Of a DNA stretch of 64,000 nucleotides, positions 26,638 through 34,688 are shown one piece after another. The notes below the pieces were generated by a model, which was given only the letters and a program-made list of their open reading frames with translations, made no database searches and had not been told where the DNA came from. Position 1 is the stretch's first letter. Each line of letters opens with the position of its first letter. A program made the position numbers and the translations under genes. Location of the stretch: contig NZ_JAUMUL010000009.1 in assembly GCF_030530635.1 (NCBI RefSeq), positions 5,007-69,006 of the forward strand, read 5' to 3'. The stretch comes from Actinomyces sp. (lineage in GTDB: Bacteria; Actinomycetota; Actinomycetes; Actinomycetales; Actinomycetaceae).

Positions 26638-29079
26638 TCAGAGGGTCTGCTCGGTGCGGGCGATGATGTCGTCCTGGGTCTGCTTGGACAGCACCACGAA
26701 GAAGGCGCTGTAGCCGGCGACGCGAACGATCAGGTCGCGGTGCTGCTCGGGGTGCGCCTGGGCGTCCAAGAGCATGGCGCGGTCGACCACGTTGTACTGG
26801 ACGTGGAAACCGTGGAGTCGGTTGAAGAAGGCACGCAGCATGGCGATGAGCTTCGCCCGATCCTCGGGCGCTGCCAGGATCTGCGGATTGACCTTCTGGT
26901 TCAGCAGCACGCCCCCGGTGATGCGCTCGGTGTCCAACTTGGAGACCGACTTGAACACCGCGGTCGGGCCGTTGACGTCGGCGCCGTGGCTCGGCGAGCA
27001 GCCCTCCGCGAGCGGCTGGCCGGCGTGACGACCGTCGGGGGTGGCCGCCGTGGAGGCGCCCTGCGGCACGTTCGCGGAGATGGAAGAGGTGCCTGCGTAG
27101 TAGGTCCCGCCTATCGGGCCACGCCCGTAACGGGAGTTCCTGTACTTGAAGATCTCGTCGATGTCGGTGGCGTAGGCCCGCACCAGCAGGTCGTCCACGT
27201 AGTCGTCGTCGTTGCCGTACTTGGGGGCGGCGACCAGGAGCTTACGGATCCGCTCACCCTCCTCTCCGGCGAAGTCGGACTGGAGGGCCTTCCACAGCTG
27301 GGCGCCGGTGATGGCGTGGTCCTCGAAGACGACCTTCTTGATGGCGGCCAGGGAGTCACCGAGGTTGGCGATGCCGACCTGGAGGCCGGAGACGAAGTCG
27401 TAGACGGCGCCGCCCTCCTTGAGGGTCTTGCCGCGGCCGATGCAGTCGTCCACCAGTCCGGAGCACAGCAGGTCGGGGACCTGGTGCTCCAGGGCGAGGT
27501 CGCAGGCGGCGTCCAGCACGATGCAGTTGCGCTGGAACTCGCGGATGGTGGAGTCCCACGCGGACATGACCTGGTCGAAGGAGGTCATGTCCCGCAGGTG
27601 CCCGCAGGCCGGCGCCAGTCGGGTTCCGGAGGCGGGGTCGACGCCGTCGTTGAGCGCAACCAGAAGCGCCTTGGGGAAGTTGAGGAAGCTCATGCCGGTG
27701 CAGCGGTATCCCCAGCGGCCCGGGACGGCGACCTCGACGCAGCCGATCGCCGAGTAGTCGTGGGCGTCCTCGGGGGCCACCCCGCGCTCAATCAGCGAGG
27801 GGATGATGACCTCGTCGCTGTTGAAGGCCGGCATGCCGGTACCCAGCCGCATGAGCTCGATGGCCTCGTTCATGAAGTTGTCGCTCAGGCCGTGGTGGTA
27901 GCGCACGGTCAGGTTCGGCTGGGGCAGGTGGGTCTGGGCCACGGAGGTGATGATGAGGTAGGACAGGTGATTGACGGCGTCCGAGCCATCGGCGTGCTGG
28001 CCGCCGATGGTGACGTTCTGGTACAGGGGGCTGCCGGCGGAGAACCGGGTGTGGCTCCAGGAGCGGATCTTGTTGACGGTGAAGGTCTTCAGCCACAGGT
28101 TGGTCAGCAGTTCGGTGGCGGAGGCATCGGTCTCACGGCCGGCCTCGAGGTCCTCACGTAGGAAGGGCCACAGGTACTGGTCCAGGCGCCCGTAGGACAG
28201 GGAGTGACCATTGGACTCGATTTGCAGGGCCACATGCACGAGCCAGATCGACTGCACGGCCTCGTGGAAGGTGGTGGCCGGGTGCTCTGGAGCAACCCGC
28301 AGCACGCGGGCCATCTCCCGCAGCTCGGAGCGGCGGTCCGGGGCGGTCTCGGCGGCGGCGAGCTGCTCGGCGAGGTCGGCGTAGCGGTGGGCGAAGGCGA
28401 TGACGGCGTCGAAGACGACGATGAGGCTGTGGTAGAAGGGGGCCTGCTCGAGCTGTGCGGGGTCGGTCAGGTCCAGGGTGTCGAGCGCCTCCTGGGCGCG
28501 CCGCCGGTAGGTGGCCAGGCCGTCGGCGAGCAGGCGCCGGTAGTTGACGGCTATGTGGGCGTCCCCCGAGGTGATGTTGCCCTCGGGGTGGATGATGCCC
28601 AGGTCATAGAAGCGCTTGGAGTCCGCGGGCATGAGAGCCAGGGCGTGCTCCTTGAGGGTGCGGCCCCGCCAGAACGGGGCGATCTCCCGCAGCGTCTGCT
28701 TGGCCTCCTCGGAGATGGTGAAGCGGTCCCCGGGGCGCTTGCCGAACTCGTCGAGCTCGTCGATCACCCAGTCCATGGCGTATTCGGGCATGATGGGGGC
28801 GGCCCGGTTGGCGCTCGCCTGGTTGCCGGCCAGCCGGGAGGCGGGCTCGATGTAGATGGTCATCCGTTCGAGCACGTTCTTGAGCGTGAGGGCCCGGATC
28901 ATGTTCAGGGGCTGATCGGCGTGGTCCCGGTAGGTCTGCGTAGTGATGACCGCGCGGTCAACACAGACACTGGGTTCGGTGTCCAGAATCTCCTCGCGCC
29001 AGGCGGCCATGCGGTCGGTGAGACCGCCGAAGTGGGGGCCGCCGCGGGCTGTGGGCGCGGATTGGGCAATGGTTGTCAT
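26638..29079 (-). CDS. Glycyl radical enzyme of the PflD/YbiW type
   Basis: An 813-residue pyruvate formate-lyase-like enzyme. The thiyl Cys is C447 in AIGCVEV, and the glycyl radical Gly is G789 in RVAGYSAFF, 25 residues from the C-terminus. It has the single-Cys GCVE motif, not the Cys-Cys pair of true pyruvate formate-lyase, so it belongs with the C-O lyase/dehydratase/decarboxylase branch. ATG 29079 overlaps the DeoR stop by 4 nt and has GAGGAAC upstream. With an FSA-type aldolase downstream and an activase opposite, the set matches E. coli ybiW/pflD loci, whose enzymes are reported to open 1,5-anhydroglucitol or anhydromannitol 6-phosphate. The substrate is inferred; the radical mechanism makes it oxygen sensitive. 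Confidence 0.9.
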   Translation of the reverse strand: MTTIAQSAPTARGGPHFGGLTDRMAAWREEILDTEPSVCVDRAVITTQTYRDHADQPLNMIRALTLKNVLERMTIYIEPASRLAGNQASANRAAPIMPEYAMDWVIDELDEFGKRPGDRFTISEEAKQTLREIAPFWRGRTLKEHALALMPADSKRFYDLGIIHPEGNITSGDAHIAVNYRRLLADGLATYRRRAQEALDTLDLTDPAQLEQAPFYHSLIVVFDAVIAFAHRYADLAEQLAAAETAPDRRSELREMARVLRVAPEHPATTFHEAVQSIWLVHVALQIESNGHSLSYGRLDQYLWPFLREDLEAGRETDASATELLTNLWLKTFTVNKIRSWSHTRFSAGSPLYQNVTIGGQHADGSDAVNHLSYLIITSVAQTHLPQPNLTVRYHHGLSDNFMNEAIELMRLGTGMPAFNSDEVIIPSLIERGVAPEDAHDYSAIGCVEVAVPGRWGYRCTGMSFLNFPKALLVALNDGVDPASGTRLAPACGHLRDMTSFDQVMSAWDSTIREFQRNCIVLDAACDLALEHQVPDLLCSGLVDDCIGRGKTLKEGGAVYDFVSGLQVGIANLGDSLAAIKKVVFEDHAITGAQLWKALQSDFAGEEGERIRKLLVAAPKYGNDDDYVDDLLVRAYATDIDEIFKYRNSRYGRGPIGGTYYAGTSSISANVPQGASTAATPDGRHAGQPLAEGCSPSHGADVNGPTAVFKSVSKLDTERITGGVLLNQKVNPQILAAPEDRAKLIAMLRAFFNRLHGFHVQYNVVDRAMLLDAQAHPEQHRDLIVRVAGYSAFFVVLSKQTQDDIIARTEQTL

Positions 29080-29930
29080 GACGATTGTTCCTCTTCTAGC
29101 GTGCCCGCGCCCGTGCGGATCAAGGCCGTGGGCCTGGTGGTTGCGCCGGCGGTGGCGCTGTGGGTGGTGGTGGCGCCCGACGGCGATACGGTGAGGACCC
29201 GGACGCCGGAGTCGGTCAGCGCGGCGATCTGGGCGGGGTCTCCCGCCGCGTCGGTCCATACGGTGGACACGGCCGAGGCGGGCAGCAGCGGTACGGGCCC
29301 GTGTCCGCCGAGCTTCTCGGACTCAGTGACGACGACGACGTGTTCGGCCCGCTGGGCCAGCGCCCGTACGGCGGTGGCGCGCAGGTAGTCGCGTGCGGTG
29401 AAGCCGAGCTGGGCGGTGAAGCCGTCGGTGCCGACGAAGAGCCGGTCGACCAGGAACTGCTGCGCGCACAACTCAACCATGGGGCCGACCATGACGCGTG
29501 AGTCCGGCTGCTGCTCACCGCCCAGGAGGATGGCCCGAGTGGCAGGGAAGGCGCGCAGCCGATCGGCGATGAAGGCCGAGTTGGTGATGATCGTCGTGCC
29601 GGAGTGCTGGGTGGCGATCTGCTCAGCCAGCAGCGTGCAGCATGAGCCTGCTTCCACCATAACGGTTTCGCCGTCGTGGACGGTGCTGGCCGCGGCCCGG
29701 GCGATGCGCGCCTTGTCCGCGTAGTGGTAGGCGAGGCGGCCGGCCGGATCGTCCGCGGAGACCAGCACGGCGAAGCCGCGCTCCCGGCGGATCAGGCCGC
29801 GCGATTCCAGAGCGTCCAGGTCCTTGCGTATGGTGACGGCGGAGACCTCGGCCAGCTGCGCGAGTTCGGTGACGGCGACGCGCCCAGCGGCAACAATCGC
29901 CTCAAGGAGAGTGGTTTGACGGTTACTCAT
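29076..29930 (-). CDS. DeoR family regulator of the glycyl radical operon
   Basis: A 284-residue regulator with an N-terminal DeoR helix-turn-helix (VTELAQLAEVSAVTIRKDLDALESRGL) and a C-terminal sugar-phosphate sensor domain (GETVMVEAGSCCTLLAEQI, TIITNS, LGGEQ, FVGTDGF). ATG 29930 with GGTGGAG before it is preferred; GTG 29939 is possible. It starts the operon with the glycyl radical enzyme and aldolase, and its promoter region, shared with the divergent activase, carries repeated TTCGTTTGAA-type sites. Regulators of this family usually release DNA when they bind a phosphorylated sugar. The C-terminal tail of about 40 residues (Thr/Ala-rich) is longer than usual. Confidence 0.9.
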   Translation of the reverse strand: MSNRQTTLLEAIVAAGRVAVTELAQLAEVSAVTIRKDLDALESRGLIRRERGFAVLVSADDPAGRLAYHYADKARIARAAASTVHDGETVMVEAGSCCTLLAEQIATQHSGTTIITNSAFIADRLRAFPATRAILLGGEQQPDSRVMVGPMVELCAQQFLVDRLFVGTDGFTAQLGFTARDYLRATAVRALAQRAEHVVVVTESEKLGGHGPVPLLPASAVSTVWTDAAGDPAQIAALTDSGVRVLTVSPSGATTTHSATAGATTRPTALIRTGAGTLEEEQSS

Positions 29931-29969
29931 GGACTCCACCCCCCTTTCCTATCGTACGCAGCTGTGAAG

Positions 29970-30068
29970 CGCTTCGTTTGAAGCGTTGACACCACGCTAG
30001 ACAGACCAGATGCTTCAAACATAGGTCCTTAGTCCTTCGTTCGCAAGTTATACTAGTTTCAAACGAAA
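29970..30068. promoter_or_regulatory. Divergent promoter with repeated DeoR-type operators
   Basis: A perfect palindrome CGCTTC-GTTT-GAAGCG lies at 29970-29985. A second site (TTTC-AAAC-GAAA, 30057-30068) shares the 10-bp core TTCGTTTGAA when read on the other strand. A half site TTCAAAC is at 30013-30019 and a degenerate copy TTCGTTCGCAA at 30036-30046. The activase -10 box TATACT (30049-30054) sits right beside the second site, so the bound regulator would block it. GGTCCTT/AAGGACC also form an outer inverted repeat (30024-30030 and 30067-30073). Confidence 0.7.
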
Positions 30069-30079
30069 GGACCTGGGTT

Positions 30080-30898
30080 ATGGCCTCGCAGCCGCTCATC
30101 TCACCTAACGAGGCGTCCCATCGCGCGGACAACACCGCAGTTGTGTTCAACATTCAGCGCTTCTCGCTGCACGACGGGCCGGGCATTCGCACGGTTGTGT
30201 TCCTCAAGGGCTGCCCGCTGGCCTGCCCCTGGTGCGCCAACCCCGAGTCCATCAATCCCGGCATCGAGCAGCTCCTCGATCCCAGCACCGGTGAGGCGAC
30301 CCCCGCGGGCAGGCCGCATACGCTGGCGGAGGTGCTCAAGGAGTGCGAGGCCGACCGGCCGTTCTTCGAGGAGTCGGGCGGCGGCGTCACGCTCTCGGGC
30401 GGCGAGCCGATGATGCAGCACGTCTTCGCGACGGCGCTGCTCCAGGAGCTGCAGCAACGCGGCATACATACCGCGATGGAGTCGACGGGGCATGTGGCGC
30501 CGCGCGTGTTCGACCGGGCACTGGACCACCTCGACCATCTGCTCATTGACATCAAGCATCATGAGCGCGATGCGCACAAGCGTTGGACCGGCGGCTACAG
30601 TGATCTGCCGTTGCGCAACCTGTCTCGTGCACTCGAGCGCGGCATCCGCACGCAGGTGCGCATCCCTGTCGTTCCCGGCGTCAACGACGCCCTCGACGAC
30701 GCAACCGCCTTCGCCGCCCTGCTGTGCTCGCTCGGGGTCGAGCGCGTCCAGCTGCTGCCCTTCCACCAGTTCGGCGAGCGCAAGTACACGCTACTGGGAC
30801 GTCCCTACCGCATGGCCGGAGTCCCGGCACTGCACCCCGAGGAGCTGACGGACTATCGCGACGCCATGGTGCGCGCAGGAGTCAATGCGTACTTCTAA
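30080..30898 (+). CDS. Glycyl radical enzyme activase (radical SAM)
   Basis: A 272-residue radical S-adenosylmethionine enzyme that installs the glycyl radical in its partner. The cluster motif C-x3-C-x2-C is C45, C49 and C52 (GCPLACPWC), preceded by SLHDGPGIRT and followed by the SAM-binding TLSGGEPMMQ. Most activases of PflD/YbiW-type enzymes carry an extra ferredoxin-like insert with eight Cys after the first motif; here that stretch has none, so the protein resembles PflA in build. ATG 30080 has GAAAGGA about 9 nt upstream. It is transcribed away from the DeoR-GRE-aldolase operon, from the shared operator region. Confidence 0.93.
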   Translation: MASQPLISPNEASHRADNTAVVFNIQRFSLHDGPGIRTVVFLKGCPLACPWCANPESINPGIEQLLDPSTGEATPAGRPHTLAEVLKECEADRPFFEESGGGVTLSGGEPMMQHVFATALLQELQQRGIHTAMESTGHVAPRVFDRALDHLDHLLIDIKHHERDAHKRWTGGYSDLPLRNLSRALERGIRTQVRIPVVPGVNDALDDATAFAALLCSLGVERVQLLPFHQFGERKYTLLGRPYRMAGVPALHPEELTDYRDAMVRAGVNAYF

Positions 30899-30958
30899 CA
30901 GGTCCCGCACAACAACCGATGCTGCGATGACGCAATACCGGTAATCGCTCAATACAGG

Positions 30959-31876
30959 TCAGTACAGGATGGTGGCCAGCTGGCGGCGGGCGCGGGCGAC
31001 CTCCGGGGACGTGGCGCCGATGACGGCGAACAGTTCGAGCAGCCGCAGCCGGGCATGTTCGCGTTCTTCGCCGGCGTGAGCGCGCACGGCCTCCAGAGCG
31101 CGCCCCAAGCAGGCGTTCACGTCCCCCAGGGCGAGGGCCGCATCCGCCCCGGCGAGTTGGGCGTCCAAATCCGCGCCGGGAGCGTCGGCCGTGGCCAGCA
31201 GCGCAGTCGGGTCCTGCCCGTCCATGCGTGCGAGCAAACGAACCTGGTCACGGGCCGCCTTCAGCTCATCGTCGGCGGGCGAGTTGGCGATGGCGCGGTC
31301 GTAAACGGCCTCCGCCCCGGCCCAGTCACCGCGCTCAATAGCCTCACGTGCCTGCCGCTCGACCTCCGTCTCCTCCGGCTCATCCGGCGCACTCGGCTCG
31401 GCAGACTCAACGGCGATGCGTCCGTCAACACCGTTACGTGCGGCTACCTCCAGCAACTGGTCGAGCAGGGGGCGCAATTGCTCCTCCGGAATGCCCCCCT
31501 GGAACATGGGCACCGGTTGCCCGGCGATCAGAGCCACGACGGTGGGCACCGCCGTGGCCTGCAGCGCCTGCGCCACCTCCGGAGCGGCATCCACGTCCAC
31601 ACGAGCCAGCTGGAATCGTCCCGCATACTCGCCGGCCAAACGCTCCAGGACAGACGCCAGGTCCGTGGACGCCTGCGAACGGGAAGTGTGCAGCACAACC
31701 ACCACCGGTACGCGAGATGACCCCTCCGCGACCTCACGCAAGTTCTGTGCGTCAACGTCGACGACGAGCCCACCCATACGTCCCGTCGTCGGTCCGGCAT
31801 CCGCAGATGCGGCGGCGGAGGCGGCCCCCTGCTTGGGGGCTAGCGAGGACAGATCGACGGCACCGAACATGCTCAT
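30959..31876 (-). CDS. YbbN-like thioredoxin/TPR protein
   Basis: A 305-residue cytoplasmic protein with a thioredoxin fold (residues 38-145) and a C-terminal TPR-like helical domain (residues 175-300, with EAIERGDWAGAEAVYDRAI). The redox C-x-x-C is missing: where it should be the sequence reads VVLHTSRSQAS. The domain therefore probably works as a protein-binding or holdase module, as in YbbN/CnoX-type co-chaperones. A cis-Pro position (TAVPTVVAL) is kept. ATG 31876 has GGAAAGG 6 nt upstream. It stands alone between the activase and a lipoprotein gene. Confidence 0.85.
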   Translation of the reverse strand: MSMFGAVDLSSLAPKQGAASAAASADAGPTTGRMGGLVVDVDAQNLREVAEGSSRVPVVVVLHTSRSQASTDLASVLERLAGEYAGRFQLARVDVDAAPEVAQALQATAVPTVVALIAGQPVPMFQGGIPEEQLRPLLDQLLEVAARNGVDGRIAVESAEPSAPDEPEETEVERQAREAIERGDWAGAEAVYDRAIANSPADDELKAARDQVRLLARMDGQDPTALLATADAPGADLDAQLAGADAALALGDVNACLGRALEAVRAHAGEEREHARLRLLELFAVIGATSPEVARARRQLATILY

Positions 31877-31980
31877 GATGGGCCTTTCCCGGGCTGTGCC
31901 CGCAGTTGTTCATTCGCTCGGTTACGAGTGGGAGCGTAGTCCTCACACGGGCAGACCGCCCTACCCGTTCGCCGGGGGCG

Positions 31981-33015
31981 TCAGTTCGCGGTCTGCGTGT
32001 TCTCGGCCGGGGCCTGAGAGTCGTCGCGGGATACCGAGGCGAGCACCAGGTCCATGCCCAGGGCGGTAGCTGAGGTATCGGCCTCGGCAGCCGGAATCAG
32101 GAAGGCGACCATGACGTCGTAGTTGGCAGTCACCGTGCCCGCCACCTCCTGATTGTCACCCATCAGGGCGCCGACCGTACTGTCGGCCAGCGAGAGGGTG
32201 GAGCCGGCCACTGTCTTCTTGTATACGGTGGCGAAGCTCAGCGTTGTCATGGTGATTACGCCGCCGTCGGCGGTGCGAAGACTCTTGAATCCGTCCGCAC
32301 CCGCCTGGGCGGTCACACTGACTTCACCCGCATTGGACAGGTCAACGGCGCGTTCGGCCGCGATGCGCTGACGCAGGACGTCGTCGGCGAAGGCCTTGCC
32401 GTTTTCCCCGTCCGGTTTGTTGAGGGCGTCAACGTAGGCGTCAAGCACCTGCTGCGGGCTGGCCTTAAGACCGGTGGCGTCGTCGGCGGCGATCTGCTCG
32501 GTGCCGATCGCCGGAGCGTAGGTGGAGGGGATCTCCACACCGGCGAAGAACTGAGTCCAGCCCCACAGCTGGTAATTCTCGCGGGCGGAGTCCTGGGTGA
32601 GGGCGAGCAGATATCCCTGCTCGTTGTCAGCGAATTCCGTGATGGTCAGCACAGTGCGGGGGAAGTCGGTGGCCAGCGCGACGGTCCCGGCCTGGCTGTC
32701 GGTGGTGAAGACGTGTACGAAGGTGTCGTCCGAGGCGGCCTTGGCTACGGCGTACTCCTCACCGCGCACGCGGGCAGCCGGACCGGTGAGGTAGCCGGTC
32801 AACGCGTCCGCGTTCTTGTCCGCGTCTGCCGTGTTCAGGCCGGTCTGGATTCGTTTGAGGATCGCGGTGAGCCGGTCCGAGTCCAGCACCGGCTGAGGTG
32901 AGGCAGTGCCGGTGGCAGCCGCCTTCGTGGGCACGTCCTGAGAGCAGGCGGCGAGTGCAGCAGCGACTGCGGTCGCGGCCGCTGAGGTGAAGAAGGCACG
33001 GCGGCTGGTGTTCAT
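31981..33015 (-). CDS. Putative Tat-exported lipoprotein of unknown function
   Basis: A 344-residue protein that starts MNTSRRAFFTSAAATA, with a twin-arginine motif, a hydrophobic stretch and a lipobox ALAAC, so it is probably exported folded and anchored to the membrane by lipid at Cys24. The mature part is Thr/Ala/Asp-rich and has no motif I recognise; it is likely mostly beta. It overlaps by 4 nt (ATGA) the membrane protein gene upstream, so the two are co-translated and may act together at the cell surface. Function unknown. Confidence 0.8.
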   Translation of the reverse strand: MNTSRRAFFTSAAATAVAAALAACSQDVPTKAAATGTASPQPVLDSDRLTAILKRIQTGLNTADADKNADALTGYLTGPAARVRGEEYAVAKAASDDTFVHVFTTDSQAGTVALATDFPRTVLTITEFADNEQGYLLALTQDSARENYQLWGWTQFFAGVEIPSTYAPAIGTEQIAADDATGLKASPQQVLDAYVDALNKPDGENGKAFADDVLRQRIAAERAVDLSNAGEVSVTAQAGADGFKSLRTADGGVITMTTLSFATVYKKTVAGSTLSLADSTVGALMGDNQEVAGTVTANYDVMVAFLIPAAEADTSATALGMDLVLASVSRDDSQAPAENTQTAN

Positions 33016-34307
33016 GCGTGATGCTCCTGGTCGGACTCGTCGGTGGTTTCGTTCGTGCCGGAGGCGCCATCCTCAGGCTCGCCATAGGCGTCCACGGCGT
33101 CGACGCCGCTGGTCCGGGCGTATTCGGACAGACCGCCGAATCCCTCCCAGCTGAACTCAGCCGTCTCGGAGGCGACGTGCTCCGCCGGCTGCTGCGCGCC
33201 ATCTATCTCCTGGCCGGAGACGGCGAAAGGTGTCCCGGTGTCCAGCTCACGAGTCGAGCGGTGGGCGGCAGTGGCCTGGGCATCCAGGCCCGGCACGACA
33301 GCGCTTCCCCGGGCCGGCCCGGAGGCCTCCACCGCGTCTGAGGCAGGCGAGGCCTCAGGAACAGCGGGTGCTTCGACGCCGCCCCGGTAGACGGCGCCGG
33401 TGCGGGGGTCGATCCATTCCTCACCGGTCCGCTCGGCGCGCTCCTTGTCACGCTGCTCGCGGCGAGTAAGGGGGCGATTCGGATCGCCGATGCTGGGGAT
33501 CCCCACCGTGGCCACGGAATCGGCCTGCGCCATGCGGGCGGCGCGATCGGCGGCGCGGGCACGACGCTGCTCATCGGCATGACGCACCTGAATGTCGATC
33601 AGGAACAGGAACACACCCACGAGCAGCAGCAGACCGCCCAGGATCAGCCCGGGAATCAGCCAGGGGGTGGACACATGCCGCGGCCAGGACAGTGTCAGCT
33701 GGGGGGCGTTGGACGTTCCGTCGGTGGCGACCAGCGCGACAAGGTCAGAACCGGAGGTGTCCAGCTCGAGCGTGGCCGACCCGGTCCCTGTCTTCGTAGT
33801 CAGCCATAGGTCTGAATCCGCGGGATTGGCGCCGCTGTTCTCCAGTACGGTACAACCGTCCTCATCAGTCGCAGCGGTAGCCGTGGCATCAGCGGTGTTC
33901 TCGGCATCGGGGACCGAGGCACTAGCGGTCGCGGTGCTGTTCTCAGTGTTGTTCTCATCCTGCGGACAGGAGGTGGTAACCGCACTCGATGCGAGCGTGT
34001 CCCAGTCAGTCAGGCCGGTCACCACTGTGTAGGGATCCGAGGCGAGCCACGCATACACGTCCTGCGCGTGGCCGACGGCGATGAGCACCTGCTCGTCGGC
34101 GGATGCGGCCGTGGCCGACACTTCAACGTCGGTGTCGACAAGGCTCAGAACACCCGGCTCGGTGATTACATAGCGCTGGTCCGGGTTCTGGGCGAGGCTG
34201 GCACGGGCGGTTGAGTTCGGACGCCACACGGTGGCGGAACAGACTGCCAAGACAATGGCGATCAAGCCGAGAACGGCGATGATCACGCTCAGGATCCGTC
34301 GATTCAC
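33012..34307 (-). CDS. Membrane-anchored protein of unknown function
   Basis: A 431-residue protein with a signal-anchor helix (residues 5-25), an extracytoplasmic domain of about 190 residues holding two Cys that may form a disulfide (TSCPQDEN and EDGCTVLEN), a second membrane helix (around 220-243, WLIPGLILGGLLLLVGVFLFLI) and a long cytoplasmic tail that begins basic (RHADEQRRARAADRAARM), contains TRREQRDKERAERTGEEWIDP, and ends acidic. GTG 34307 has AGGAGAAC 8 nt upstream. It is co-translated with the lipoprotein. The build suggests an envelope sensor or scaffold; no enzyme motif is visible. Confidence 0.75.
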   Translation of the reverse strand: MNRRILSVIIAVLGLIAIVLAVCSATVWRPNSTARASLAQNPDQRYVITEPGVLSLVDTDVEVSATAASADEQVLIAVGHAQDVYAWLASDPYTVVTGLTDWDTLASSAVTTSCPQDENNTENSTATASASVPDAENTADATATAATDEDGCTVLENSGANPADSDLWLTTKTGTGSATLELDTSGSDLVALVATDGTSNAPQLTLSWPRHVSTPWLIPGLILGGLLLLVGVFLFLIDIQVRHADEQRRARAADRAARMAQADSVATVGIPSIGDPNRPLTRREQRDKERAERTGEEWIDPRTGAVYRGGVEAPAVPEASPASDAVEASGPARGSAVVPGLDAQATAAHRSTRELDTGTPFAVSGQEIDGAQQPAEHVASETAEFSWEGFGGLSEYARTSGVDAVDAYGEPEDGASGTNETTDESDQEHHA

Positions 34308-34638
34308 GACGTGGTTCTCCTAGGATTGGTGGACATGGACCCGCCGACTGAGGACGGCAGGCGTGCGAGACTCGCACGGACGTCGCAGGGACGACGCCTG
34401 AGGCGGCCGGGCTCCAGAATCCCATGACGGCCAACGGTTCGCACCGATCCCGACCAAGATCACAGGTTGCTGCGCCATAAGCGGAAACCTAGGGCCAGGT
34501 CGGGCGGTAGTCGGATTGCACCACGCAGGCGCCGATTCGATTCGCCCGCCAAGGCCTATGCGGGACCGGGCCGGGCGGTCGGCGAGGAAGGGCGATAACG
34601 GTGAGAGCCTGCCGATTCCATGCGAATTGGCCAGGGGC
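34308..34638. other. Intergenic region between divergent genes
   Basis: About 330 bp between the minus-strand membrane protein gene and the plus-strand coiled-coil gene. No gene or RNA is recognisable. It must hold the promoters of both; only the plus-strand -10 box at its right edge is clear. Confidence 0.4.
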
Positions 34639-34644
34639 TACGCT
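34639..34644 (+). promoter_or_regulatory. -10 box of the coiled-coil gene
   Basis: TACGCT lies about 45 nt before the GTG start. Transcription would begin near 34651 and give a 38-nt leader that contains the AGGAGGAG ribosome binding site. Confidence 0.5.
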
Positions 34645-34688
34645 GGGACGGTGGGGCCGTCCCGACCCGGCCCAGGAGGAGATTTGAC

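Noticed and set aside
26638..29079. True pyruvate formate-lyase
   Set aside because: The active site has a single Cys (GCVE), not the Cys-Cys pair of PFL, and the neighbours are an aldolase and a DeoR regulator.
34651..34688. Leaderless GTG start at 34651 for the coiled-coil gene
   Set aside because: It is in a different frame from the protein; GTG 34689 has a strong AGGAGGAG and is in frame.
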